Position numbers and translations under genes: made by a program | Notes under the pieces: model-generated | The model's input: only the letters and a program-made list of their open reading frames with translations | Databases searched by the model: none | What the model was told of the DNA's origin: nothing | Shown: positions 35,948 through 48,133 of the stretch, piece after piece | Position numbering within the stretch: position 1 is the first letter of the stretch | Layout: every line of letters begins with the position of its first letter | Source: Panorpa germanica | Lineage: Eukaryota; Arthropoda; Insecta; Mecoptera; Panorpidae | NCBI GenBank assembly: GCA_963678705.1 | Contig: OY783221.1 | Location: 8,122,001-8,186,000, forward strand | Length of the DNA stretch: 64,000 nt | Reading direction: 5' to 3'

Positions 35948-37615
35948 ATGATTTCTTTATTACTTTTTGTGTTGGTAATATCAAATTACAGTGTGCAAAT
36001 CAAATGTAACTCGAGTTTGATTAGTTATCCTGATGTTAGTTCTGTTTTAACAATAGCGGAAACTGTTTGCCCCGATAACGACATTGACTTGTATTGGGTA
36101 GATGCTGAAACTTCAGATATATCTGACCTAGATTCCGAATATGCAAATAAACTATTAGCTGCCTTTAACAAACAATTAAGAGTACTTGTAATTAGACAAC
36201 GTTATCACAACCGCAATTTTACTTTTGTAAAGTCAACCTGTTCTATAACGTTTCTTGTTGATGTGGATGATTTAAAGCATATGAATATGAACTACCATGA
36301 CGACTCACTAATCTTCATCTTATTAAAAATACCAAACATAACATTAGTCAATAAAGAATTGGAAGTAATTTTTGAGAACCACGGCATACAACTTATGTTT
36401 TTTTTTGTAAATTATCAAAGACAACTTCAGGTGTGTTGTGTAAATACAGAACGCATTTCGTCATGTGGAAATTACTCCGCGACTCATAACTACATCGTTA
36501 ATGGTAATGAATTCAGTGTTGCCAACGTAGAAATCGCAGCAGATTTAACCAATATCAAGGAATTTTATTCCCCTGTTGATAACACCCAGCTTTTGGTATC
36601 CAATGACTCTATCATTCGTGATACCATATTTACCTGTGAATTGACAACTGCAGAATTACTTACAGTTTACTTCCAACCATACGATTGGATGATTTACAAA
36701 TGGTATGTTCCCAAAGCGAAACCACTACCTCAATGGATGGGCCTTGTCATAATATTTGCTCCAACTACTTGGCTGGTGATAATATGTGTGCTGATTTTAT
36801 TAATAGCAGTCTGGATTACTTTAACCATCACTCGATGGGAAGATACAGGAGAAAGGGACTTGGTAATATCTGTCATCAACATTTCGACCGTTCTTCTTAG
36901 AGTTCCTGTGAATCATCAGCCTCGCACTATGTTATCGCGTGTGTTCTTCATCGTGGTAGTGATCTACAGCCTTCACATAACTACTGCGTATTTATCCAAT
37001 TGGATTAACATTTTGACGACACCTGTTTTTGAAAAACAAATCGACACTCTTGAAGAAATGGTGAATTCCAATTTAGAAATCGTCATGTGTCCTTGGCTGG
37101 CTATTACACTTCTATATTTTCGTTCGGCCGATTATTTGGAGAAAGAAATAAGACGACGGACATTATACTATCCCACCCTAGGTGAAGAAATATTTAGTAA
37201 TTTATCTCGGCGACTCAAATATTTGGAAGCGCTTTCGTTTCCATACGGAGTAGCTATTTTGGAATCCGTTGACGAAGTGAAATTCTTCAGTGTTGACGAC
37301 GAGTACCATGCTATAAGTGATCATGTGGTTACAATGCCTGTTGTTATTATATCATCTAATAGAATCGTTGGCACTAGGATACAGAAGTTAATACTAGATC
37401 TATTTGCAAATGGGATTATTGAAAAATTGAAAATCAGGAAAAGAAACTTAAGCACAACCGGTACTGATATTCATTCAGATAATGAACCAGTAAAAATGAC
37501 TATTAAACATTTCCAGGCTGCATTCTATTTACTATTATTTGGTCTATTAGTTAGTCTAACTATTTTCTTCGTTGAGCAAGTTGTTGGTAAAATAAGGCAA
37601 AGGCGTAGGAATTAA
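35948..37615 (+). CDS. Divergent ionotropic receptor (IR), intronless, copy 4, altered pore loop
   Basis: A complete single-exon frame of 555 residues with signal peptide 1-20. The ectodomain runs to about 262, membrane segment 1 about 265-290, pore loop about 304-318, membrane segment 2 about 331-357, membrane segment 3 about 522-546, and the tail ends KIRQRRRN. It is close to copies 1 and 3 but has two oddities. Ten residues (LLLQELLNLN in copy 1) are missing after DNTQLL at 216. In the pore loop, the NMWIVLLGV of the other three reads NISTVLLRV (311-319), with Trp to Ser and Gly to Arg, and TQWEDTG reads TRWEDTG just before it. The frame is intact, so this may be a receptor with changed permeation, a non-conducting subunit or an early pseudogene. 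A possible polyadenylation signal, AATAAA, lies at 37645-37650. Confidence 0.92.
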   Translation: MISLLLFVLVISNYSVQIKCNSSLISYPDVSSVLTIAETVCPDNDIDLYWVDAETSDISDLDSEYANKLLAAFNKQLRVLVIRQRYHNRNFTFVKSTCSITFLVDVDDLKHMNMNYHDDSLIFILLKIPNITLVNKELEVIFENHGIQLMFFFVNYQRQLQVCCVNTERISSCGNYSATHNYIVNGNEFSVANVEIAADLTNIKEFYSPVDNTQLLVSNDSIIRDTIFTCELTTAELLTVYFQPYDWMIYKWYVPKAKPLPQWMGLVIIFAPTTWLVIICVLILLIAVWITLTITRWEDTGERDLVISVINISTVLLRVPVNHQPRTMLSRVFFIVVVIYSLHITTAYLSNWINILTTPVFEKQIDTLEEMVNSNLEIVMCPWLAITLLYFRSADYLEKEIRRRTLYYPTLGEEIFSNLSRRLKYLEALSFPYGVAILESVDEVKFFSVDDEYHAISDHVVTMPVVIISSNRIVGTRIQKLILDLFANGIIEKLKIRKRNLSTTGTDIHSDNEPVKMTIKHFQAAFYLLLFGLLVSLTIFFVEQVVGKIRQRRRN

Positions 37616-39768
37616 ATATTGCACAACATGTCTATATTTTACGCAATAAACAACCACATAACTTTTGACCATCTTCAAACGTTCTGGTTTAGATACCATA
37701 GTTGAAGCACAGAACTATATGCTTACACCTGACATCTTAATTTGCTTCTCAGGCCATATAAAAGAGATTTAATAATAAAAATATAATGAGTGACCAAATA
37801 TAACACTATTTAGCTTGTAGTAAGCTAGCAAGACAGTTTTCTACCAAGGAATTAAAAATAATAATAAATCAATTTTCAAAGTATGTACATACGAGTATAC
37901 GAATGCACATATTTTAGTTATGTAACTTCTATTAATCTAAAAGCTCTACGTATAAAAATACTCACAAAAGTTCCATGTGATGTCTTCAAGCTGTAATACG
38001 ACTAGCTTACATCATCTGAAGCAGATTATTAATCTACTGCCTCAGGCTAGATAACAGTCAAGTCAAGTCGACTGACTAGAATAAATAAATATGAATTTGT
38101 ATTCGAAATAAAGGAAATAGCTAAAGAGTGTTATTACTAATCAAAGTTCATTGCCAGAGCTAAATAGACTATAATCGTATATATAAAGTCTATAAAATTG
38201 TAAGCAGTGCAGGGTGTTCAAAAAGAATTAGACATCGGGAATTTATTTGCGAAGATTCGATTAATTATTTCATGTACTTGTTGTAACTTTGTTTATAGTT
38301 TTTAACACACTTGATAGACATGATATATCTACTTTAAACATACGGGTATTATAAAATTGTTATTAAAATTAATTTAAATATCGAATAATAATCGAGAAAC
38401 GTCTATAAAAAATATCGATAAAATAATTCAAGCTAGCTTGTTACAATGTTGCAGTTTCTAATGTTCTTGCTCTAGATTTTGCAATGCATGAAGTCGATGG
38501 GCGTTGTGTGTTTCGCCCAGAAGAGAAAGGCTTTTACCATTTTAAGGAATGAACGGAACGTAGTAGCGAATGGTCAGCTTCTGCTGATAGTTACATAGTT
38601 TGCAATTTGATAGCATTCACAATTTAAAAAAGGAAAGACATGCTTCAAATACAATTACTTTTTTTTTGTATATATATATATTTAATTAACTTTAAAGTTA
38701 CTTGTCGATCAATGTTATTTATATAATCAGTCATTTTAAAATATCTTGCTATACTCGTACATAAGAATACTTCTGTAGTTAGAATTAGATATTTTATTTG
38801 TATGGTGATTTTATTAGAAATTTTAATATTTAAATTTAATAATAAAGTTGTTTTCTTGAAATATACATAATTTCAAAACCAACGCTTAATTCATTTATTG
38901 AAGTATATAGACTGTATCGCATTGTGCAGATGTTTAATGGTAACAAACATTTGTCTTTAATACTGCACCTTCATCCAAACTTGTGCAGTTTTATTCTCAA
39001 AAATTGTTTAAATATTTTACCTTAATTTTACCTAGTAAAATATTTTTTTAATTAAATAAAATAAAAATAATTATTAAAGGTATTATAACATTTCATACAA
39101 TGGTATTGGAAATAGTAATTGTCAACAATATCAGAATTTCTAAATTTTATGCTAATTAGTTGGTATCAATTGCGCACATAATTCGAGAGCATAACTTTTT
39201 AAAGTACTAAACTGTGCAAGGCACTGCTGTTGTTGGAACATTCAATGCTAAGCATAATGCCACATTATGTGCTCTTGTGCTGTAATTTTAAAACAGCCTG
39301 CGCAATTTCTAACCAGAGACAGAAAATCTTAACGTAACGATTCAAATTATATTTTTTCAATAACATAACCCTACTTTTTGTAGCTCTTAAATAACGTTTT
39401 TTTTTAGAATTATGTAGATATGAGTTATGGTATCAATAGTGGAGATGTAGGAGATGCTTACCTGTAGCTAACTTTATTCTATTATTTTTCTAAACCGCGA
39501 ATCATTCTGGTTTCCAGCTCTGATCAAGAGAACATTAATTCTAAATTTAACATTATATTATGAAATTCTAAATTTATATATATTTAAAAAAAAAATTAGT
39601 TTAAGAATATTTTAATTGCATAGATCATTTATCCTATATGTATTTTATTTATATTTCATTTATTAATTTTGTGTCCCGTAAAAATTGTAATACTTTGTTA
39701 ATGTTATTGTCATGAAGTATGTAATGTTGTCGTCTAGTTGTAAATTTTGTATAATGTGTAATCATTGC

Positions 39769-39818
39769 AATAAATGCATAATTCTAAGTTTATATTCTAA
39801 ATTAAAAAAAAAAAAAAA
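39769..39818 (+). other. AATAAA followed by A15: possible retroposed transcript end
   Basis: GCAATAAATGC is followed about 30 nt later by an uninterrupted A15 run (39804-39818), as at the 3' end of an mRNA-derived insertion or a LINE/SINE. No coding sequence is recognisable upstream, so chance in AT-rich DNA is a fair alternative. Confidence 0.25.
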
Positions 39819-40266
39819 GAAAAACATACTATCTAAGGCTACTTAGTTAAGATTAACTTGGTTAACGCAATAGCCGTTTGTTATAACAAGGCCCATTATA
39901 GGTCCAAAAGAGTAAGTATTGAAGAAGATATGAGTTTAAATTTTAGGGTAATATATATCACCCTTTTTATAAGTTTGAGATTTAAGGTTAGAGGCAAGAA
40001 AAAAGAATAATCTTTTTGAAGAAGAAGTTGACATATATTAACCGTGTAAAAGAAGTAGCGCATAATTGTGCATCTCAATACGTGATTCCACATTATTACA
40101 ACCTAGTTACCCTACTAAATATCTAGTAGCACCTCCACCCCTCCCGCGCCCTTTAAAACCTATTCGGTAAATCTAACTTGTTGATTTCCAGTTTCACCAT
40201 ATAATTATATACATATTATAAACATATAAATTTAAAACGTGTAAAAAATAATCATAATATTAAGTA

Positions 40267-40271
<5 letters not shown>

Positions 40272-40341
<70 letters not shown>
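40272..40341. repeat. (TA)n microsatellite, about 70 bp
   Basis: Uninterrupted TA dinucleotides. They directly abut a GC-rich island, as often seen at the 3' tail of a retroelement. Confidence 0.95.
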
Positions 40342-40344
<3 letters not shown>

Positions 40345-40545
40345 GGCACTTGTAGTTTAAAGTCGGTCGGTGAATGTCTCCCTCCCCCTCACGTCCTACT
40401 GGCCCCACAGTATCTTTAGCGCCTGGGGGTCCTTTGCCCGGTCGTTGACTCCCTTTGCAGGAGCCCTGGGGGCACTTTAAGAAGTACTACGCCCCGCAAA
40501 CCGAAGTACTCAACATCTTCTTGCGATTGCACACAAGTCCCTTTC
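40342..40545. repeat. GC-rich island next to (TA)n, possible retroelement end
   Basis: About 200 bp with many C/G runs (CCTCCCCCTCACG, GCGCCTGGGGGTCC, GGAGCCCTGGGGGCAC) stand out from AT-rich surroundings. On the minus strand one frame is open for some 40 codons before a stop, but no domain is recognised. With the TA tract at its edge, it may be one end of a SINE or LINE. Confidence 0.4.
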
Positions 40546-43500
40546 TTTTCTTTATTATTCTATATTCAATATAGTTTGTTCATATATTAAAAGAATGTTT
40601 AGTTTTATATACAGACAAATATATATGGTAATTATTTTTTTATTATATCTTTAATTTATTAGCGTCATAAAGAAGTATTTTTTTTTCTCAAACGAAACTC
40701 ATCAGTTAAATTAGTTGCATTTGTTTTTAATGAATAACTTTTATTTTAATGATTCTTTGGACTTGCCTTGAGGTCAATCAGTAGCTAATTTTTCTTTCAT
40801 GTTTTATTATATACGAAAGCATATAATTTGAAGGACCGAAGAAAAATGTCATACAAACATCTAATAAAACTATTTGTTGCTGTGTGTGGGCTATTGATGT
40901 AAATATTTCTTAATTATCAGTATGTTTCCTAAAGGATATTTTGTGTTTAATATGTAACACCGTTAACCCGTTACATTAACTACCCACGACTTGTTTCTGT
41001 CGTTCGACAAATCATTTGTGATTGCGCAATTGCCAAGATACGATATAGCCTAGTCTTAGAAAATATGGTATAAGATTATTTAGAACGTTAACATTTACAA
41101 TGAAATAATTGCTTACATTATTAAGTTATAATAGAGTCTATGATTCCAGTCTAACAAGAGGTCCCAAACGTGCAAATTGTTTGTCATTGAATAAAATAAA
41201 ACGAGAATAAAAACAAAAAAAACAAAGCAAAATTTAAAGGAAAATACATAATGCTATCTGCTAAAAAATTCTTTTTTCTTTTGGTTATTATAAAAAATTT
41301 TATATTTTAATTGAGATGGTCATAGGTTAAGGTATGATTCCAATTGGATTCATTGCTTTTGAACTCGTAAATCATGTTTCCAAATAACGTTATGGTCAAG
41401 TGTTACTGGAAAATTTTAATTAAGAATTTATATTTTACAACAGCAATTAAGAGTATTTTTGTCTTGAATTAGAATTGCATAAGAATATAAATAAACATAG
41501 GTAATAAATGTGAATAGGATTTTTATTGTTTATGTCGTTATAAAAGCAAATTACTTCGTTTTTCTAATACGTGTGGAATCAAAAACCTTTAAATAAATAA
41601 TATCAATTTAATAAATGTGTAATCACTTATGATAAATCCAAGAATGATCGTAAAATCGCATACGGAAGTAATTTTCCACATCCTAAGTACATACACTAAA
41701 CGTATTAGATAAATTATATAGTATTTGCATAGTCATAATACTCGTAAATATTGCAGTTAAATTAACCACATAAATTCAGTTTATAGTACTGAAAATTTAG
41801 GAATTCTTGCCTCAATGGCAAGATTGGCAGGAGAGTCATAAAACGTCCAATTAAAACAGAGGTCGCTGGCTTAAGTGAAGACTTAAGTTATTTATTAGGT
41901 GCAGAGATTAATAAATTGTCGTTTCAATTGTGAACAAACTAACCAAACGAGAGGTGTCTGAAACTAACCTATCGTTGAAATTATAATGTTGCAGAAAATC
42001 TAACCAAAAATTAGGTTGATTCTAATGCCGTTTCAATTTAGAAAAATATCTAATAAAATAAGATAAAATTTGCAAGTGACAGTCATTTTGCAATAAAACA
42101 GAAAGACGCCAAAAATTTTATTGAGAAAACTTTATTAGTTTTAATAGTTTCACAGTAGATCTGAAATTAGATACAATTGAATTTGGCATAAGAAGAAATA
42201 AAACAGATAAGCAGAAAAAGTTAACAGTACATAGGAGAACTAAAGTATTAAGAAAAATATTGTTATATAAATTAACTACAGAGAACATTTATTAGGTAAG
42301 GTAATAAGGATGGCCACGCATTAGATGCGTTTTAGACAGTCTAACTACCAGCGCCAAAATTTTAAAGACGACTGTAATTCAAAATCGGATGGGTTTTGCG
42401 TCTTTTAAAAGTCAATGATGTGAATATTTCAAGAGTGGAATCATTTTGTTGATTTAATTATATATGTTATCACCAAATCTGTTATCTATCTGCATCAAAT
42501 AAAATAAATAAGATTTCTTTTCTTTTCAGTTCAGAAAAATGAAGAACATAGGCATAGTGTGTATAGGTAATATTTCCAGATAGTAAATATAAATATGTTT
42601 TAACGCGTTTAAGTAGATATAAATATGTTTTATCTAATTTCAAGTACATTCATCTTAAAAAATAAATCATATGATGAAAAAATTGTGCCAAATATAATTT
42701 AGATTAAGATTTAGCTGAATTATCTAGTTCTAAATATACTATTGCAATTTAAGAAAGGTACCTTATTGGAATTAACTTAGGGCGCCATATACCTTAAATT
42801 TACCACTCAGTTTGGACTATAGAAACATATTGAGAACGCGCACATTTGTCATATTTTTCTGCGGAAAAATTAAAGTTGACAATGACACTCAAGTATTCAG
42901 TGTTCGGCAGCACTAAGAATTAAAGAAGACAATATTAATTAGTAATTAAACAATAACTCTATTAGCCTGGTAACTTCAGTGACTTGTCCGTTCTTGTGGT
43001 CTGCTTTTGCCCTTCATTTCAAACATATTTTATTACAATATAAAAAAAAATTAAAAAATATGCATGCATTAACTTTTTTTTCTAATTTGGAATTTACTAT
43101 AGCTACCTACCTATCTACGTAGTCCATTATCAACGTTGAGGAGTGGACTACGGATGTTGAATCAATAATATATTTCGCATAGTAATTAATTTGCGAATGA
43201 GGTGAATTGGAAAATAATTTTAAATTTTTTCTTCATTACAAAAAAAATGTTTTTATCAAGTGTAATATTTTCTTTTGTTATGTTTCAAGTAAAAAGTATT
43301 CTTGCATTACATTTTAAATTATCAATAAAGTAACGGGATTTGGCTTGATGTTGGAATGTTGCTTGATTAAATTCAAATTAGTTTACGAAAATAAGTAGCG
43401 CCAGATTTTTTTTATGGTACTTCTAGTGTCATATATAGTAAACTCTACATATTCGTAGAAGCTCACAGTAAAATATTTCATAAAAACTTTATTTTATATT

Positions 43501-43564
43501 TAATGTACCTCTCAAGTGTTAAGATTATGAAAAATTAATTTTGATAACAACCAAACCTAGAAAA

Positions 43565-43620
43565 CATACCGCTTATCCGGGGATCGAGCCAAAAAACACA
43601 GCAGTCTGTCTTTAGTTAGA
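43565..43620 (-). mobile_element. tRNA-derived SINE remnant
   Basis: The minus strand contains GACTGCTGTGTTTTTTGGCT running into CGATCCCCGG (B-box-like), related to the other SINE remnants in the window. It is truncated. Confidence 0.4.
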
Positions 43621-44778
43621 TTAGATTTGTAATTTTTTTTGTGGTATATTTAATCCGCCCCGGAAATAGAACCTGGATCGTAAAATAGCTAGTAAAATGT
43701 TCCATATTTTATAATTGTACTGCATATTAACAAAGTGGTCTTTCGGGATATATAAATCGTAAACTACCAAAACCATGGTTTAAAAATACACAAAAATTAA
43801 AGGGACAAATACTACGTCATTTTAAAGTATATTGAAGTCAAGTTGCTATATTTTGGAAATATAGGTTGTATCAACAGAACATGATTGTTTTAAATTTGTC
43901 GTCATTTTGCACAAACGTAGTTTAGAAATTTAAAACTTCACACATGTAGACTATAGACTTGGGAAATTACTTACAAATCGGTATACAGTTGAATAACATA
44001 CACAAATCGTGAAATTGTGAATCAAAATAATTTTCTTATTTTTTTTTAACGTTGCTGTTCATTTTAGCGATATCAAATTAATACAGGTATATGATTTAAT
44101 ATTGTTACACTTCTTTATATGTCTAAAACTGTTCCGGATTTCCACTTGATCACCATTCTGTCATGAATATAAGGACATAACTGTTTTTAATCTACATACA
44201 TGTAATATGTTGTAAAAAAAATAATCGAATTTTATTCATTCTTAATTTATAAATTTTCACTTAATATAAAAAATGTAATTCAAAAGCTTTATTAGCTATT
44301 TCAATATTGGTAATTAAAATTTAATAATGGCACGAAGTAAAAGTATAAATGAGCTGTCGATTATTCTCTTGATATGTGATAATTATATAAAAAGGAAGAG
44401 AATGGACGAATGCAACAAAGATATTATCAAAAATAAATGCAATAAATTTATTACTTTCTTTAAGTAAAATGTATTACAATTGGGAAGATGCAATTAAATC
44501 TGTTGTTAATATAAACTCATTTTATAGGGCATACTGACACACACATTTAATAAATCTGTATGTAGAATGCTTTTAAAATAATTATATATTTCAAGTAATA
44601 AAATATACTTATAAATGAACCATTTATTATATAGGACAACACTTATGTGTAATCCGGATTAAGGATTAATTTTAAGTGGAATGAAGTATCAATATAGTAT
44701 TAAAACTTAACGATACTGGAATCGTTCTCTCTTATTAGTTTGTTTGGAAAATTATAATTAACAAATAAACTTTTTTTT

Positions 44779-45417
44779 AATGGGCTTGTGTCCTCATTTC
44801 TTAGTGGTCGATTTTTCAATTAATGATTGAAATTGATGTTAATAAATGTGTATTCGCGTGTCTATTTTATTAAATATCTAAATATTGATGGAGATATAGC
44901 AATTAAAAGTTTGAATTGTAGTTTTAGCGCTAGAAATGGTCGGCCATATTTGTATGACGTGAAATGCATTTTAACGTCAGGTATTTGTTGAGTAGGTCAG
45001 TGCTGCGGTAATGTTCTGTAGCGATTCGTAGTCAAATAATCAAGTCAAATCAAAGAATAATAAGATTTTATTTTATTTAACACTGCTAAGGCAGACATAA
45101 TATTGGAATTTGAGTGTTCCTTGAAATAGCTGTAAATAATATTTGATATTTTGATATATAAATACATATACCAGAGATTTATGAGCTGTAAGGTTGGTAA
45201 CCTTACACAAGGATTGTGATGTCACATGCATTTGAAGTTTGTACAACGTTGAATCCCTTTAATAATTAAAGAGACAAAATGACTTTTTTAATTGTTAATA
45301 TCTCCTAACATATAAGGAGTTATTAAAAACTAATTGGACATTTGAGGTTCTAGTAACCCTTTTTATCAATATATAGTACACTTTTATAGAAATGAAGACA
45401 TAGGGCACAAGCCCATT
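44779..45417 (+). mobile_element. Inverted-repeat element AATGGGCTTGTGTCC, copy 1
   Basis: A 639-bp element bounded by AATGGGCTTGTGTCC on the left and GGGCACAAGCCCATT on the right. Its whole length is strongly similar to 56610-57246 and, inverted, to 61332-61952; a fourth copy begins at 63971. It contains landmarks such as TTTTAGCGCTAGAAATGGTC, GGTTGGTAACCTTACAC and GTTGAATCCCTTTAATAATT. No reading frame is conserved, so it is non-autonomous. No clear target-site duplication is visible. Confidence 0.85.
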
Positions 45418-45954
45418 GAAAATAATCGTCTACTGTACAAAATTTATCAAGATATATAGAACGAGTGTATTATTAGATAAATACTCATATATTTAAGTCG
45501 TAAAATCTAGTAATCTAATAACAATTATTGATTCCTTTCAATTTTATTTAATCAGCTTCCGAAAATCAACTAAATAAAAACAAAAAAAAAATGCTACAAA
45601 ACTAAAACATGTAAATTCCCACATATAAAATAATTTACGATAAATAAATCTGACGCCTAAACCATTAAAATAATGACTTAATTATGCAAAGAATCAAATT
45701 AATAAACGAACGTTCACATGAACGAACCTACCTGTTAAACGCATTTAAATTCAATAAAAAAAATATCTATTAATGAATGAATGAAACACATAAGAAATAT
45801 TAAAATTAAAATAACAGTGTTTAATATAAATACAGTTTTAAGAAAAGATAACCTCAAATATTACTAGTTTTTATATTAAGATGGCACGGGCCAAATATGT
45901 CTTAAGACGATGTTCTGAAAATTTTACTAAGATAGTTATTAGGGAATTAGGTTA

Positions 45955-46817
45955 GGGGGCGTCCATAAATTACGTGAGATGTTTAAGGGGGGGAGGGGGT
46001 CGAGTCAAATCTCATCTAATCTTCCGTTGGAGAGAGGGGGGGTCTCGGCAAATATCACGCAATTTTTTTTCTGATTGAAACAAAAAAAAATTATACTATT
46101 TTGGTCCATTTAATCTAGATTGTACATGCTTAAGGCCTGTCTCAGTATGGGACCGTATTTAAGCGAATTTCTGCCGGACGTATACGGGCTACTACGCTTT
46201 ACCTATCCGAACCATGTAAATGTAATGAGATCGCTCTGGAGCTCTCAGACTGCACGCTACAAAGCCGTCCGAATACGGGCGGCACTACCTCGCACAGTAG
46301 AACCGAATAAAGGCGAATTTTATCCAAGCGTTACCACTACTACAACGATACCCTATCCGAACCTTTGTAAATGCAAAAAGCCGCCTCAGACTGGAGGGGA
46401 TACCTAAGATTGCTTGTTGTTACGGTGCAATACGAGTCAAATGAAATCTATCGGCGACATGGGTATGTTCTGCATGCAGTTTATGTTTGTATTTCAGTGA
46501 ATCATGGACACGGAAGCCGATACCAATACGATAGAACTAAATTTAAATTCACGCCCACCAGAACTCAGATATATAATAAATGCTAAAGTCCCTTTAATAC
46601 CAGTAGTGTATCGATAAAAATTAAAGTTAAAGTTTGCTCTCATAATAAATTATATTAATGCTAAAGAACTCCAATACACACACCACATTTTGAAAAATCT
46701 CACGTGAGATTGGGGGATGGGGGAGGGGGTTGAATAAAATCTCACGACATCTCACCAGGTGGGGAGGGAGGGACAGAAAATTTAAAAAAACACCTCACGT
46801 AATTTATGGACGCCCCC
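45955..46817. mobile_element. Harbinger-like MITE with TTA target duplication
   Basis: Terminal inverted repeats of 24 bp begin GGGGGCGTCCATAAATTACG at 45955 and are perfectly matched, inverted, at the right end (to 46817). TTA flanks both ends (45952-45954 and 46818-46820), which fits the 3-bp TWA duplications of PIF/Harbinger transposons. Subterminal regions are G-rich on the same strand at both ends. The interior (about 46120-46590) is unusually GC-balanced, has two small open frames and repeats CTATCCGAACC...TGTAAATG twice (near 46204 and 46351). No transposase is recognised in it. It is probably a non-autonomous element carrying captured or nested DNA. Confidence 0.75.
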
Positions 46818-47009
46818 TTATGCAAAACAATTTTGTATACCAGCGTCCATTTTGATATGTTAGGCGTCCATCTTGAAAAAATGGCGGATAAAACGTTTTT
46901 ATTTTTGCAATATCTCTTTACCAATGGTTCTTATGACAAAAATAGTTATTAACAATCTGATAGAGGACTTCATTTCCTAAAATTTGTGTATACATCTTCT
47001 TTTTTTAAA

Positions 47010-47358
47010 TCTTAATATATATAAATTAAGTGTCACGTTGTGTGTCCGCGATGGACTCCTAAACTACTTAACCGATTTTAATCAAATTTGTACACCGTGT
47101 GCAGTTTGATCCAACTGGAAAGATAGGATAGCTTACATCTCAATTTATGATTGCAATATTATCTTATTGCAAATTATTTGTCTATTAATTATCTGTTAGC
47201 TCCAAACGATGACATCTGGCGACGATGATGGCGACATCTGTTGACTAGATTGAGTAAATATTCTGTTGACTAGATTGAGTAAATATTCAATAGATGGCGC
47301 TATGTAATGTAATATGACAAAAACGTTAGTCACAGCAACGCGTGGCCGGGACAGCTAG
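47010..47358 (+). mobile_element. Helitron-like non-autonomous repeat
   Basis: It begins TC followed by TTAATATATATAAATT and contains GTCCGCGATGGACTCCTAAA, CCGATTTTAAT and GTTTGATCCAACT. It ends GCGTGGCCGGGACAGCTAGT, giving a CTAG (CTRR-type) terminus. This combination resembles a repeat widespread in insect genomes and usually classed as Helitron. There is no coding region. An internal 25-bp segment is duplicated in tandem (47237-47261 and 47262-47286). Confidence 0.6.
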
Positions 47359-48070
47359 TATCTGATAAAAATAAAACTACACCGCTGTAAAGTAGAGCAC
47401 TTCACTACAAATTAGCAATGAATCAAAACAGCGGATGACATTTTTTTTTGTTAATTATTTCTTGATCTTCTTAAGCAAGTAACATTTTATTGCTCTTATT
47501 AATGTTTTTTTTATTAAATTTTACATCCCGCCAAAAAAAAAAGCAATCTATTCATCGATAGTACAGTTTTGCATTTTGGATTGTATGTAATTTCTTTATT
47601 TAAGTATAAGTTCCTTTAAGTAAAGTACAACAAACTTACTTGCCGTTAAATTGTACTGATTCAAACAGCTGTTGTAAACAAACGGGTTGATCGTTCTTGC
47701 TCATATTTGACATATTAATTGAGTACAGAGTGCTACCAATTTAAAAAAAAATTTTAAATAAAATAAAACCGCGGGAATTTTAAACCTCATCGTTACTTTT
47801 TGAACACACCTTGTATAAGTTATGGAATATCTTTTTGTCCCGAGGCTCATTAATATTGAATGATCAAGTAATAATTACTTTACATAATTAATATAACCTT
47901 AAAAAATAACTTAAAACTTGTTTGTTTTTCTGCAAGAATTTTTTTTTAACTTAAATATTTAATCAGACTATAAAAATCATATGGTGTTGAACGTGAGAGC
48001 AATAAAATATTGGTATTTTGATATCAGATATCCATCACAGTAAAGTAGTTTGCACTTGAGTTACAATATA

Positions 48071-48073
<3 letters not shown>

Positions 48074-48130
<57 letters not shown>
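48074..48130. repeat. (TA)n microsatellite, about 57 bp
   Basis: Uninterrupted TA dinucleotides; the reading frame across it is an artefact. Confidence 0.95.

Positions 48131-48133
<3 letters not shown>

Larger units (their letters stand above)
37616..44778. other. Gene-free AT-rich region downstream of IR copy 4
   Basis: The first 120 bp is receptor 3' flank conserved with the gene ending at 34578. Beyond it no gene is supported. Features inside, listed separately, are a possible retroposed 3' end with poly-A, a (TA)n tract with an adjoining GC-rich island and a SINE remnant. The stretch 40550-43560 shows nothing recognisable. Confidence 0.5.

Noticed and set aside
46120..46586. Small frames of 95 and 71 codons
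   Set aside because: They lie inside a Harbinger-like MITE, resemble no transposase and are probably chance frames in GC-balanced DNA.
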